A stretch of DNA of 64,000 nucleotides, from positions 1,736,001-1,800,000 of the forward strand of contig NZ_VFMM01000001.1 of assembly GCF_006715085.1 (NCBI RefSeq), read 5' to 3'. This document shows positions 19,061-27,063 of this stretch, in pieces; within the stretch, counting starts at the first letter, position 1; the number at the start of each line of letters is the position of its first letter. Source of the stretch: Kribbella jejuensis. GTDB taxonomy: Bacteria > Actinomycetota > Actinomycetes > Propionibacteriales > Kribbellaceae. The notes under the pieces were generated by a model, which was given only the letters and a program-made list of their open reading frames with translations, did not search any database and was not told the origin of the DNA. The translations under genes were made by a program, and so were the position numbers.

Positions 19061-19760
19061 TCCGGGACGGGTAGTCGTCGGTGGCGTAGGTTCCGGACGA
19101 CTCGTCGGAGAGTTGGTGGGGGTAGCTGTCGTGGACCTCGTTACCCGGGTCGGCACGGCGTGCGCCAAGGGCCGCCTGGAGCAGCGGCGCGATTCCCGGC
19201 TCGCCCTGCCAGCGGCCGTTGCCGTGTACACACCAGGCGGTCAGCACGGCCAGCGTCGGCGTGGTCAGACCGGCGATCCGCAGCGGTACGGCGTTCTGGA
19301 AGCCGAAAGTGATCATCCAGTTCGCCGTATCGGGATAGAACTCCTGGACAGCGCTGTAGTAGAAGCTCATCCAGCCCTTCTGCGGCAGGTTGCACATCAA
19401 CCGCAGGTTCGTCGCCAGTACCGGAACCTCTTGGAGGTCACGCCACGACGGCTGCAGGTCCCGCTTCGCGGCTGCCTTACGCCCGGCGTTCAACGCGGCG
19501 TTGGCCGCCATCATCCCGACCACCAGAGTCGGATTGCCGATGAAGAACCCACCACTCTGCCGGTACCGCCCGTCCCCGCCGTACAGCCGCGAGTACTGAG
19601 CGGTGGTCTGCAGGTAGGCAACCTCACCCGGTTCGAGCACAACGCCGTACACCTGCAGCGGTCGCGGGGTGTTGCCGTCAATCAGCCACCGAGCCCAGTC
19701 GATGCCAAGCTCCCACTCCCGCTGCGCGGCGGCGTCCGCGTTCGCCCTCTTCCGACCCAC
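18987..19760 (-). CDS. Conserved hypothetical protein with Pro/Asp/Tyr-rich tail
   Basis: A 257-residue soluble protein of unrecognised family. The N-terminal 200 residues look globular (VYGVVLEPGEVAYLQTTAQYSRLYGGDGRY, then GFFIGNPTLVVGMMAANAALNAGRKAA, and MITFGFQNAVPLRIAG), possibly a PH-like fold. The last 60 residues are disordered: YPPGEYPPGDPWGRDPWE. The stop codon lies inside the rightmost unit of the 82-bp tandem repeat, so the tail length probably varies between strains. The start is GTG at 19760. Confidence 0.7.
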   Translation of the reverse strand: MGRKRANADAAAQREWELGIDWARWLIDGNTPRPLQVYGVVLEPGEVAYLQTTAQYSRLYGGDGRYRQSGGFFIGNPTLVVGMMAANAALNAGRKAAAKRDLQPSWRDLQEVPVLATNLRLMCNLPQKGWMSFYYSAVQEFYPDTANWMITFGFQNAVPLRIAGLTTPTLAVLTAWCVHGNGRWQGEPGIAPLLQAALGARRADPGNEVHDSYPHQLSDESSGTYATDDYPSRNEPSSDYPPGEYPPGDPWGRDPWE

Positions 19761-19962
19761 AACCCAACATCCTAGGCAGGCCTGACGTCACCGGCAGCCA
19801 CACGCGTGGTGTGGGCCAGTGCGTGGAGGTTACAGGTGTGGTTCGGTTGGGGTTCGATCGGGGGGCGTGACGGGATAGACGTGGCGCCGTGATGTTTCGG
19901 CACGTTGGGTGAGACTCCGGTCGACCATCATGTTGATCTTGCCAACCCGGAAGGACCGAGTC

Positions 19963-20580
19963 GTGAGTGCACAACGGACACGGGGCCTGATCGGTGCGAC
20001 GCTCGTCGTGGCTGTGCTCGGAATCGCCGCCGCCTGCGGCACCGAGAACGCCTCGTCCCCGCCCGCCGCCCAGCCCACTGGTTCGCCTTCAGCCACCCCG
20101 TCCGCAACGCCGTCATCCACCCCCAGCAGCAATCCCAGCGGCACCCCGAGCATGGACTGCCCGAATACGATCGCCACCGTCCGCGCCGCCACCGAGAAGG
20201 TGGTCTGGGGTCAGGGCGCCGCCACCTCGGCGTTCAACCCGGTGAGCGTGACGATCTGCCAGTACGACGCGCAGGCAACCGGCCAGGAGTACGCGAACGT
20301 CACCACCAAGCGCACCGGCAAGGACGCAACAGACCTCCTCGCGCTGGTGAACGCGGCGAAACCCGTCGCGAAGAAGCCGAGCATCTGCACCAAGGAGCTC
20401 GGTCCGACGTACGTGCTGCGGTTCACCGACAACGACCGCGGCGTCCTGTCGTTCACTGCCGAGGCGTTCGGCTGCCGCCGCCTGGTGGCGACCTCGCTCG
20501 AGGGCAAGGGCAAGCCCGGCGCACTGCCGGCACCGCGTCAGGTGACTGCCGAGCTGACGAAGTCGCTCGGTCTCCGCTGA
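19963..20580 (+). CDS. Secreted lipoprotein of unknown function
   Basis: A 205-residue predicted lipoprotein. The signal peptide has RTR, a hydrophobic core and the lipobox LGIAAAC with Cys25 as the lipidation site, followed by a Ser/Thr/Pro spacer. The mature domain from MDCPNTIATVRAA has four more cysteines that could pair. The start is GTG at 19963 with AAGGA upstream; the frame is open further 5', but the signal peptide begins here. Function unknown. Confidence 0.75.
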   Translation: MSAQRTRGLIGATLVVAVLGIAAACGTENASSPPAAQPTGSPSATPSATPSSTPSSNPSGTPSMDCPNTIATVRAATEKVVWGQGAATSAFNPVSVTICQYDAQATGQEYANVTTKRTGKDATDLLALVNAAKPVAKKPSICTKELGPTYVLRFTDNDRGVLSFTAEAFGCRRLVATSLEGKGKPGALPAPRQVTAELTKSLGLR

Positions 20581-20673
20581 CCCCAGGGCGGACGCGCCCC
20601 CCGAAGCCGTCCGCAGTGGGGTCAACCCGCGCCTGCCTCGCGGGTCCCTCCCGAGGTCGACCCGCGAGGCAGG
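20581..20673 (+). terminator. Two consecutive hairpins after the lipoprotein gene
   Basis: The first hairpin pairs 20581-20594 with 20608-20621 (14 bp, two mismatches) directly after the stop codon. The second pairs 20632-20646 with 20659-20673, a perfect 15-bp stem (CCTGCCTCGCGGGTC). There is no T-run, as in many GC-rich terminators. Confidence 0.65.
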
Positions 20674-20721
20674 TTGCGGTGTTCTCCGCCGTACCGCATC
20701 CCCGACCTGACGGAGGGGCCG

Positions 20722-20992
20722 ATGCGAACGATCGCCTGTTGTGCGTGCCGCTCCTGACCTGCGCACTCAGCGCTGCCTGCTCGAGCAATCGGCCCACTGC
20801 GACGCCCTCGCCAGCCTTCGCCGACGCCCGCAGTACGTCCATCGGGCTGCCACATGCGCCGAAGGATTCAGCTGTACGACCACCGAAGGATTCTCCTGTA
20901 CGACGCTTCACGTACTGCTCGACCAGCAGCACGGCACCGGCCTCGACCTGCGGGTCATCACAGGAAGTGGTCCGCAAGTGCTGATTCAGTAG
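20722..20992 (+). pseudogene. Possible degraded lipoprotein gene with a short internal repeat
   Basis: No intact gene is visible between 20674 and 21086. Fragments in three frames suggest a decayed lipoprotein: MRTIA at 20722; a signal-like LLCVPLLTCALSAACSS with lipobox LSAAC in a second frame; and in a third frame VLLDQQHGTGLDLRVITG, ending at a TAG at 20990-20992. A 24-bp direct repeat (CCGAAGGATTC...CTGTACGAC) occurs near 20857-20902. The reading requires at least two frameshifts, so this is tentative. Confidence 0.3.
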
Positions 20993-21086
20993 AGAGATCT
21001 AACTGTGGGGGAACGGGTGCAGCAGGTGGGCGGTTCGGTGCGTCTAATAGGTGTGAGGAGTTGTACGCCCAGCCAGGGAGTGGCGA

Positions 21087-21581
21087 GTGGAGTTCGAGGA
21101 GTACGTGTCCGCCCGTGGACAGGAACTGGTGCGGCTCGGGTTCACCGTCTCCGGCGACTACCAGCGGGCGGAGGACCTGGCCCAGATCGCGTTGATGCAG
21201 GCGTTCCGCAAGTGGCGGAAGGTGCGCAATGCCGACGACCCGCACCACTACGTCCGGCGGATCCTGGTGAACGAGTACCTGTCGATGACCCGGCGGCGCT
21301 CGTTCACCGAGGCACCGACGGCCGACCTGGACCCGGAGCAGGCCGTGCCCGACCACGCCGTCGGTATCGCGAACTCCGACGGCCTGTGGCGCGCGCTGAC
21401 GAAGCTGTCCGCCCGTGAGCGGGTCGTGCTGGTCCTGCGCTACTACCAGGACCTCGACGACCAGACGATCGCCGACGTACTCGGCATCAAACCGTCCTCC
21501 GTGCGTGCGACCGCGAGCCGTGCGCTGGCGGCACTACGGAAAGCCCAAGAATCCCATCGCGTCGATGAGAGGCTCAAGTGA
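21087..21581 (+). CDS. SigE-family ECF RNA polymerase sigma factor
   Basis: A 164-residue ECF sigma factor of the actinobacterial SigE type. Region 2 is GDYQRAEDLAQIALMQAFRKW, followed by the HHYVRRILVNEYLSMTRRR signature; region 4 is LSARERVVLVLRYYQDLDDQTIADVLGIKPSSVRATASRAL. The start is GTG at 21087 with GGAG upstream. Its stop overlaps the start of the membrane protein gene at 21578, which is the likely cognate regulator. Confidence 0.93.
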   Translation: MEFEEYVSARGQELVRLGFTVSGDYQRAEDLAQIALMQAFRKWRKVRNADDPHHYVRRILVNEYLSMTRRRSFTEAPTADLDPEQAVPDHAVGIANSDGLWRALTKLSARERVVLVLRYYQDLDDQTIADVLGIKPSSVRATASRALAALRKAQESHRVDERLK

Positions 21582-22183
21582 GCAACACCGATCTCGAGGA
21601 TGACCTGCGGGGTACCTTCGAACGCGCCGCGGCAACCGTGCCGCAGAGCGCGGACCTGACCGAGCGCGCCACCACGGGCGCCCGTCGCGCACAGCGCCGT
21701 ACCTGGATCGTCTCGGGCGCGGCCGCCGTCGCGGTGGCAGCGGTCGCCCTCACGGGCTTCGGGCTGGCCGGCTCCCACCACAACGCCGTCCAGCCACCGG
21801 TCGCAGGCGGCTCCCAGCCCGGGACGCCGACGCCCACACCGCCGGTCGTCTCGGCGCAGACCGTGTCCGGCACGTGGCGCCCGCTGCAGATCGCCGGCTT
21901 CAAGGCGCAGAAGCAGGCGTGGCCCGACGACCCGGTGCTCGTGTTCAAAGCGAACGGCACCTGGACCGGCTCCGACGGGTGCAACGGACTGCAGGGGACG
22001 TTCAGCATCGGCGAGCACGGCGCGTTCACGGCGGTCGCCGGCGGGCAGCACATGATCGGCTGCGACAACGTCCCGAACACCGGCGTACTGACCGCCGCGA
22101 AGCGGGTCGCGATCACGGACGACACGCTGCAGTTCTTCGGTGCCGACGGGACTCGACTTGCGAGTTACGCTCGCGCACGGTAG
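21578..22183 (+). CDS. Membrane protein with extracellular META domain, putative sigma-factor regulator
   Basis: A 201-residue single-pass protein: cytoplasmic N-terminus of about 42 residues (LEDDLRGTFERAAATVPQSADL), a TM helix at about 43-66, a Pro/Thr spacer, and an extracellular META (HslJ-like) domain with TWRPLQIAGF, GTWTGSDGCNGLQGTFSI and GGQHMIGCDN. It overlaps the sigma gene by 4 bases. The topology resembles a membrane anti-sigma factor with an outside sensing domain, but no zinc-binding anti-sigma motif is visible, so that role is inference. Confidence 0.75.
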   Translation: MSNTDLEDDLRGTFERAAATVPQSADLTERATTGARRAQRRTWIVSGAAAVAVAAVALTGFGLAGSHHNAVQPPVAGGSQPGTPTPTPPVVSAQTVSGTWRPLQIAGFKAQKQAWPDDPVLVFKANGTWTGSDGCNGLQGTFSIGEHGAFTAVAGGQHMIGCDNVPNTGVLTAAKRVAITDDTLQFFGADGTRLASYARAR

Positions 22184-22213
22184 TCAATTTTGCTCGCAGA
22201 CCGTGATCATGTC

Positions 22214-22243
22214 TTGACGTAACGGAGTTCCTGACCGGATTAT
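22214..22243 (+). promoter_or_regulatory. Candidate promoter for the secreted protease
   Basis: TTGACG (22214-22219) and GATTAT (22238-22243), 18 bases apart, lie upstream of the GTG at 22276. It lies within the 92-base gap after the META protein gene, so the protease is probably transcribed on its own. Confidence 0.4.
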
Positions 22244-22275
22244 CTAGTGGTTGGTCCACCGATCTTGGGAGCTTT

Positions 22276-23565
22276 GTGCGACTCTCCGTTACCGTCCCGC
22301 TGGTCACGCTTGGCTCAGTCTCACTCTTCGCAGTCGCACTCGCCGCCCCCTCCTCGGGTGCGGTGACGGGCGCCGCGGCGTGCTCGCACGCACAGCCGAG
22401 CGTGAGTTCGACCGAGGCGACACGGCTCGCGCAGCCGACCTCCAAGTCCGACGCACGCCCGCTCGGGGAGTCGCTCGGTGACGGCATCTCAACCGCGATC
22501 CGCTCGCTCGAACCGCTCGACGCCACCGGACGACCGACCTCCGGCCTGCCGTACGGGCTGAGCCAGGGCGTGATCGGCGTGGTCGGCTCGGCCACGACCG
22601 GGTACGCCGTGGTTGTCGATGCGGCGAAGGTGGACACGAAGAAGTACCAGGCCGCGATGGACCGCAACCTCCCGGCAGCCGGCAAGCCGATGGTGAAGCT
22701 CGTCCACAGCTGCCGCTCCGCGCAGGCGATCGCCGACACCTGGAATGCGGTCGCCGAGCGTGCGTGGTCCTCGGACGCCGCGCGTACGACGTTCGCGGCC
22801 GACCTGGACCCGTCCAGTGAGGATGTCGTCGTCTCGTACGACCAGGCGACCACGTCCCCCGCCTCGCTCGCGGGCCTTCGCCGGCTGACCGGCGTACAAC
22901 TCGTCGCCGATTCGCTCGCCCGTACGTCGCGGCTGAGCGACACCCCGAAGGGCGGCCACTGGGGCGGTGCGCGGATCACGTCAGCGTTGAAGAACTGCAC
23001 CGCGGGCTTCTCCGTCGTACGGCGCTCGAACGGCCAGCGTGGATCGGTGACCGCCGGCCACTGCGGTGCGCCCGGCACGGAGTGGAAGTCCGGGACGAAC
23101 TACTACGGCACCACCGCGGTACGCACGGACTACCCGGACTACGACCAGTCGCTGATCACCGGTAGCGCGTACGGCCCGAAGATCTGGACCGACGGCCCGG
23201 GTGACCCCGCGAACACCCGAACGGTCACCGGTGGCGGCGACCCCGGCGTCGGCACGAGTGTGTGCCAGTCGGGCAGCTTCAGTACGTCGACGTGCGGCCT
23301 CACGGTGCGCTCGACGTCCGCGAGCTACTGCGACTCCGACGGCTGCACGACGTACGTCATCCGCGCCACCCGCGGCGGCCTGGTCGCGATCATCGGCGGG
23401 GACTCCGGCGGCCCGGTCTACAGCCGCCGCGGCAGCAGTTCCGCCACTATTCGCGGCATCGCCTTCGCGGGCGCCGGTTGCGCTGCGTCCCGCTGCACCA
23501 CTCTCTACGCCGAACGCTACAAGTCGATCACCGGGCACCTCGGCGTCACCGCCCTGACTGGCTGA
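22276..23565 (+). CDS. Secreted trypsin-like serine protease, streptogrisin type
   Basis: A 429-residue secreted protease precursor. A signal peptide (about residues 1-29) is followed by a propeptide of about 180 residues with VVSYDQATTSPASLAGLRRLTG, then the mature S1 domain. The catalytic triad is His in VTAGHC, Asp in DYDQSLI and Ser in GDSGGPV. Several cysteine pairs fit an extracellular enzyme. Propeptide and domain layout match the alpha-lytic/streptogrisin group, where the propeptide assists folding and is then removed. Confidence 0.9.
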   Translation: MRLSVTVPLVTLGSVSLFAVALAAPSSGAVTGAAACSHAQPSVSSTEATRLAQPTSKSDARPLGESLGDGISTAIRSLEPLDATGRPTSGLPYGLSQGVIGVVGSATTGYAVVVDAAKVDTKKYQAAMDRNLPAAGKPMVKLVHSCRSAQAIADTWNAVAERAWSSDAARTTFAADLDPSSEDVVVSYDQATTSPASLAGLRRLTGVQLVADSLARTSRLSDTPKGGHWGGARITSALKNCTAGFSVVRRSNGQRGSVTAGHCGAPGTEWKSGTNYYGTTAVRTDYPDYDQSLITGSAYGPKIWTDGPGDPANTRTVTGGGDPGVGTSVCQSGSFSTSTCGLTVRSTSASYCDSDGCTTYVIRATRGGLVAIIGGDSGGPVYSRRGSSSATIRGIAFAGAGCAASRCTTLYAERYKSITGHLGVTALTG

Positions 23566-23571
23566 CTCTCT

Positions 23572-24408
23572 TCAGGACGCGGCGAGCACCGTGTGCATGG
23601 TCCGGGTCGGAAGGCACTCCGGGGGCGCAGCCACCGCGGTGAGATCGTCGGTGTTGAGCAGCACCCCGAGCGCGGCCTGTCGCGCGAACGCAGGAGCGAC
23701 AGGCACGGCGAGGTAGCGCATCACCCGCAGGACCCCGAGCGGTACCCGTTTGATCTTCGTCGTACCCTGCGCGCGTGCCAGGTCGACCATCGTGACGTTG
23801 TCTGGGCCTGCCACGTCGATCACACGCCCAACCGTGGAAGGTTCGGTCAGGCAGTAGTCGACAACGGCCGCGACGTCGTCCACTGACACGACATTGAACG
23901 GGTTCTCGCCGGGGCCGAGAACGACGGCGGGCCCGCCCTTGTCGAGCTTGCCGCGAACGACCTCGAGCCACAACTCGAGAAAGGAAGTCGGCCGCAAGAT
24001 CGTCCAGTCGAGGTTGGTGGCCCGCAGATGTTCTTCGGCCGCGAACTTCGCCCGGAACAACGACGACGGATGGTCGGCTGCCGCATTCTTGATCGAGATC
24101 AGCACGAACCGCCGGACGCCTGCTGCGCGCGCAGCATCGATCGTTGCGATACATGCATCACGATCGACTGCGCCTGGTCCGGCGCCGTGTCCACCCAGCA
24201 GACCATGGACGCACCAGACCACGGTGTCGCAGCCTTCAAGTGCCGCGGCCGTCGCCGTACGCGAACGTACGTCGCCGGCCGCCTGCTCGTGATCGACAGG
24301 CGTGTCGGTCGGGTGGCGCGTGAGGACCCTGATCGGCTCGCCCCGACGAACGAGCCGTCGTACGACGACCGTACCGAGCCGACCGGTGCCGCCGGCAACC
24401 AAAATCAT
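23572..24408 (-). CDS. NmrA-like NAD(P)-binding protein
   Basis: A 278-residue atypical SDR of the NmrA/TMR type. MILVAGGTGRLGTVVVRRLVRRG is the nucleotide motif; FVLISIKNAAADHPSSLFRAKFAAEEHL takes the place of a classical catalytic Tyr-x3-Lys, and ILRPTSFLELW is family-typical. It overlaps the SnoaL-like gene upstream by 4 bases, and that gene faces a TetR gene, so the pair is probably one inducible operon. Substrate unknown. Confidence 0.85.
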   Translation of the reverse strand: MILVAGGTGRLGTVVVRRLVRRGEPIRVLTRHPTDTPVDHEQAAGDVRSRTATAAALEGCDTVVWCVHGLLGGHGAGPGAVDRDACIATIDAARAAGVRRFVLISIKNAAADHPSSLFRAKFAAEEHLRATNLDWTILRPTSFLELWLEVVRGKLDKGGPAVVLGPGENPFNVVSVDDVAAVVDYCLTEPSTVGRVIDVAGPDNVTMVDLARAQGTTKIKRVPLGVLRVMRYLAVPVAPAFARQAALGVLLNTDDLTAVAAPPECLPTRTMHTVLAAS

Positions 24409-24830
24409 GTTGGGCGCACCGACGACCGCAATGCCGCGGTGATCGCGGCATCGACCCCGGAACTGCTGGTGTCGAGCGGCTCGAGGTAGAACCTGGCTGC
24501 CGTCGCACGGCCATCCTCGACTGTGAACACCACGACACCCCGCATGTGATGCTCAGCCCCGTCGCGCCGGGTGCCGTCCATCGTCCACTCGGTCCACACG
24601 GTGTCGCCGGCCACGGCCATCGCGGTGACCTCGGTGGTGATGTCCGGGACTCCGGCGAAGATCGCCGACCAGTTCCGGCGTACCTGGTCGTGACCGGTGA
24701 AGCCACGGGCGGGATGCACCGGAGTCTCGTTGACGTAGTCCGGAGCGAAAAGCTCTGTGAGTGCCTCCAGGTCGTGGCGGTTGACCGCCTCGACGAGCTC
24801 GGAGACGAACCGCTCTGCGATGGGTTCCAT
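24405..24830 (-). CDS. SnoaL-like / NTF2-fold protein
   Basis: A 141-residue protein of the SnoaL-like polyketide cyclase or ester-cyclase superfamily: ELVEAVNRHDLEALTELFAPDYVNETP, then GHDQVRRNWSAIFAGVPDITTEV and GDTVWTEWTMDGT. Such folds bind small hydrophobic ligands; some are enzymes. The start is ATG at 24830. It is divergent from the TetR gene at 24886 and overlaps the NmrA gene downstream. Confidence 0.83.
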   Translation of the reverse strand: MEPIAERFVSELVEAVNRHDLEALTELFAPDYVNETPVHPARGFTGHDQVRRNWSAIFAGVPDITTEVTAMAVAGDTVWTEWTMDGTRRDGAEHHMRGVVVFTVEDGRATAARFYLEPLDTSSSGVDAAITAALRSSVRPT

Positions 24831-24858
24831 CGCACACCACCCTTGGTTACACTGTTGC

Positions 24859-24869
24859 GTATTCAATAC
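24859..24869. promoter_or_regulatory. Candidate TetR operator
   Basis: GTATTCAATAC is a perfect 11-bp palindrome in the 55-bp gap between the divergent SnoaL-like and TetR genes, in an AT-rich patch that stands out from its surroundings. GACTAT at 24872-24877 may be the -10 of the TetR gene. Confidence 0.5.
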
Positions 24870-24885
24870 ATGACTATGGAATCGA

Positions 24886-25539
24886 ATGCCACGACACGTC
24901 AAGACCTCGCGTACCTACGACTCGTCTGCCCGCCGCAGGCAGGCGGAAGCCAACCGGCAGGCGATCCTCGACACGGCCTACACGCAGTTCCTCGAGAACG
25001 GGTACGCCGAGACCACGGTGCCCGCGATCGCGCGAGCGGCCGGCGTGTCGAACGAGACGGTCTACAAGGCGTTCGGGCCGAAGCACGCGCTGGTCCGGGC
25101 GCTGTGGGAACGTGGCCTCGCCGGCCGGGAGCCGGTGCCCGCACCCGAACGCAGCGACCGGATGAGCGCCACCGAACAGGACCCGCGGGCAGTGCTCCAC
25201 GGCTGGACACGCTTCCTGATGGAGCTCACCCCGGAGATGGCGCCGATCATGCTGCTGATCCGCGACGCGGCCGCCCACGACCCGGAGATGACAGCACTGC
25301 TGACCGAGGTAGAACAGCAGCGCCGCAACCGCATGCACCACAACGCCGAACGCCTCGCGGCCCGCGGTTGGTTGCGACCGGGCCTCACCGTTGACCGCGC
25401 CGGCGACATCCTCTGGACCTACTCGTCGGCGGAGCTCTACGAACTCCTCGTCCTGAAGTCCGGCTGGCCGATCCCGGCGTACGGCGACTTCGTCGCCTCG
25501 TCCCTCGCCGCCGCATTACTCACCCACGACCTCCGCTAA
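24886..25539 (+). CDS. TetR/AcrR family transcriptional regulator
   Basis: A 217-residue TetR protein with a basic N-terminal arm (RTYDSSARRRQAEANRQAILDTAYTQF) and the helix-turn-helix GYAETTVPAIARAAGVSNETVYKAFGPKHALV. The C-terminal half is helical and ligand-binding by analogy. Position suggests that it represses the divergent SnoaL-like/NmrA operon and itself. Confidence 0.92.
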   Translation: MPRHVKTSRTYDSSARRRQAEANRQAILDTAYTQFLENGYAETTVPAIARAAGVSNETVYKAFGPKHALVRALWERGLAGREPVPAPERSDRMSATEQDPRAVLHGWTRFLMELTPEMAPIMLLIRDAAAHDPEMTALLTEVEQQRRNRMHHNAERLAARGWLRPGLTVDRAGDILWTYSSAELYELLVLKSGWPIPAYGDFVASSLAAALLTHDLR

Positions 25540-25554
25540 GCTGTCCCCGCGTGC

Positions 25555-25630
25555 GCCCCCGTAGCTCAGGGGATAGAGCGTCGGTTTCCTAAACCGTGCG
25601 TCGCAGGTTCGAATCCTGCCGGGGGCACCA
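25555..25630 (+). tRNA. tRNA-Arg (anticodon CCT)
   Basis: A 76-nt tRNA with encoded CCA: acceptor GCCCCCG/CGGGGGC, D-arm GCTC...GAGC, anticodon loop TTCCTAA giving CCT (codon AGG), and T-arm GCAGGTTCGAATCCTGC. Its last 15 bases are repeated at 26989 and 28333 by the insertion of two IS elements directly downstream, but this copy is intact. Confidence 0.95.
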
Positions 25631-25631
25631 G
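25616..25631 (+). repeat. 16-bp direct repeat, copy 1 (inside tRNA-Arg 3' end)
   Basis: CTGCCGGGGGCACCAG, the tRNA T-arm/acceptor end plus one base. Identical copies lie at 26989-27004 and 28333-28348, exactly flanking the two IS elements, so it is read as the target-site duplication. Confidence 0.9.
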
Positions 25632-25654
25632 TGTGATGTCTCAAGACATCGGCG

Positions 25655-25687
25655 ACAGGTGAACCCACGATTTGTGGGTTCACCTGT
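25655..25687 (-). terminator. IS-internal hairpin at the transposase stop
   Basis: A perfect 14-bp stem (ACAGGTGAACCCAC) with a 5-base loop GATTT spans the transposase stop codon at 25680. The homologous hairpin in the second IS keeps the inner stem and loop but has different, still paired, outer bases. Confidence 0.75.
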
Positions 25688-26891
25688 TTCGTTTGGGGAC
25701 GGGTCCGGGTGGTCTGCCGGTGGGCTGGTAGTCCTTGGTGGGGTCGAGGACGAGCTCGCGGAGGAGTTCGCCGGTGGCGGCGTCGACGACCCTGATCTGG
25801 AGGTCGTGGACGAGGAGCAGGACGTGGGTTCGGGCGTGGGTTCGCCCGATCCCGATGTGGTGCAGGCGGCCGTTGACGCGCAGCGTGACGACGCCGGTGT
25901 CGTCGATGCGGTCGGTGCGGACGCGGTGGTGGACCTCGCCGGTCCGGTCGGTGGTCGGGCCGGCTTTGGGGCGGGCGTGGTAGGCGGCCGCGGGGGTGGC
26001 TCGGTGGGGCAGTGAGCGGTGCGGGCGGCGGTGGTTGTACTCGTCGACGAAGACCTCGAGCAGCGCCTGGAGCTCGGCGATCGTGGCGGGCTGGACGGGC
26101 TGGGCGCGGAGCCATTTCTTCAGGGTCTGCTGGAACCGCTCCACTTTCCCGCAGGTGGTCGGGTGGTTGGGCCGGGAGTTCTTCTGCACGATGTTGAGCT
26201 TGCGGAGTTCGGTCTCGAGGCCGTTGCGGCCGCCTTTCCCGCCCGACAGCCGGGTCGTGTAGACCATGCCGTTGTCAGTCAAGGTGGAGGCCGGGATGCC
26301 GTGTTGTGCAACGGTTTCGCGGAACGACGTGACCACGATCGGGCCGGTGATCCGGGCGTGGGCCGAGACGTGCAGGGCGTAGCGGGAGTGGTCGTCCAGC
26401 CAGGTGATGATCTCGACATCCATGCCGGGTGAGCCGTCGGGGCGGGTGAGTCGGTAGTGGGTGAAGTCGGACTGCCAGCACTCGTTCGGCAGCTCCGCAC
26501 AGAATCGCAGGTACGACGACCGCGGCCGCTTCCCCGGATCCGGGACGACGGCGCCGTGCCGGGTGAGGATCCGGTGGATCGTCGCCCGCGACAACGTGGT
26601 CTGGTGGTGGTGTTGCAGGTGCCAGCCGATCGTGTCCGCGCCGGCGTCCAGGCCGGTCTCGGCCAGCTGCTTGCGCAACGCGAGCACCAGCTCGACCGTC
26701 GCGGCCGGCGTCGCCCGTGGCGAGGTCTTCGGCCGCCGCGACCGTGACTCGAACGCCGCCTCGCCCTCGGCCAGATATCTGGCCTTCAGCTTGTAGACCC
26801 ATGCCCGGTGCACGCCATACCGGGCGGCGACCTCAGACGCCGTCTGTCCTTCCACGAACAACGCCGTGATGACCAACCGAGCCTTCGACAT
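25680..26891 (-). CDS. IS481-family transposase
   Basis: A 403-residue DDE transposase. The N-terminal helix-turn-helix is ASEVAARYGVHRAWVYKLKARY; the rve-type catalytic core has D in WQSDFTHYRL, D in LTDNGMVY and E in KVERFQQTLKKWL, with YNHRRPHRSLPHRATPAAAY following. The C-terminal extension (VTLRVNGRLHHIGIGRTHARTHVLLLV) is typical of this subgroup. It is full-length with all catalytic residues and may be active. It is a close relative of the transposase at 27064-28260. Confidence 0.95.
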   Translation of the reverse strand: MSKARLVITALFVEGQTASEVAARYGVHRAWVYKLKARYLAEGEAAFESRSRRPKTSPRATPAATVELVLALRKQLAETGLDAGADTIGWHLQHHHQTTLSRATIHRILTRHGAVVPDPGKRPRSSYLRFCAELPNECWQSDFTHYRLTRPDGSPGMDVEIITWLDDHSRYALHVSAHARITGPIVVTSFRETVAQHGIPASTLTDNGMVYTTRLSGGKGGRNGLETELRKLNIVQKNSRPNHPTTCGKVERFQQTLKKWLRAQPVQPATIAELQALLEVFVDEYNHRRPHRSLPHRATPAAAYHARPKAGPTTDRTGEVHHRVRTDRIDDTGVVTLRVNGRLHHIGIGRTHARTHVLLLVHDLQIRVVDAATGELLRELVLDPTKDYQPTGRPPGPVPKRNR

Positions 26892-26988
26892 GCCCGAGCA
26901 TCCAGCCCACCAGCCCTGTCGCCGATCACCCGAGACACATGTCGCCTATGACTTGAGACATCTGTCGCCTATGTCCTGAACCACAACA

Positions 26989-27004
26989 CTGCCGGGGGCA
27001 CCAG
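26989..27004 (+). repeat. 16-bp direct repeat, copy 2 (between the two IS elements)
   Basis: CTGCCGGGGGCACCAG, identical to the 3' end of tRNA-Arg. It is the right target repeat of the first element and the left target repeat of the second. Confidence 0.9.
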
Positions 27005-27024
27005 TGTGATGTCTCAAGACATCG

Positions 27025-27063
27025 GCAACACCCGAACCCACGATTTGTGGGTTCGGGTGTTGC
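27025..27063 (-). terminator. IS-internal hairpin downstream of the second transposase
   Basis: A perfect 17-bp stem (GCAACACCCGAACCCAC) with loop GATTT immediately after the transposase stop at 27064. It shares the inner AACCCAC-GATTT-GTGGGTT with the hairpin at 25655 while the outer pairs differ on both arms. Confidence 0.75.

Larger units (their letters stand above)
25632..26988 (-). mobile_element. IS481-family insertion sequence, copy 1
   Basis: A 1357-bp element bounded by 16-bp direct repeats. The left end begins TGTGATGTCTCAAGACATCG and the right end, read inward, begins TGTTGTGGTTCAGGACATAG; both continue GGCGACAG. The left end contains the palindrome GATGTCT-CA-AGACATC, and the right end holds two tandem subterminal copies of a TCA(A/G)G(A/T)CATAGGCGACA motif, probable transposase binding sites. 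One transposase gene fills most of the element. Confidence 0.88.

Noticed and set aside
17913..19775. 620-codon open frame on the plus strand
   Set aside because: It runs antisense to three well-supported leftward genes and through the 82-bp repeats; no recognisable domains.
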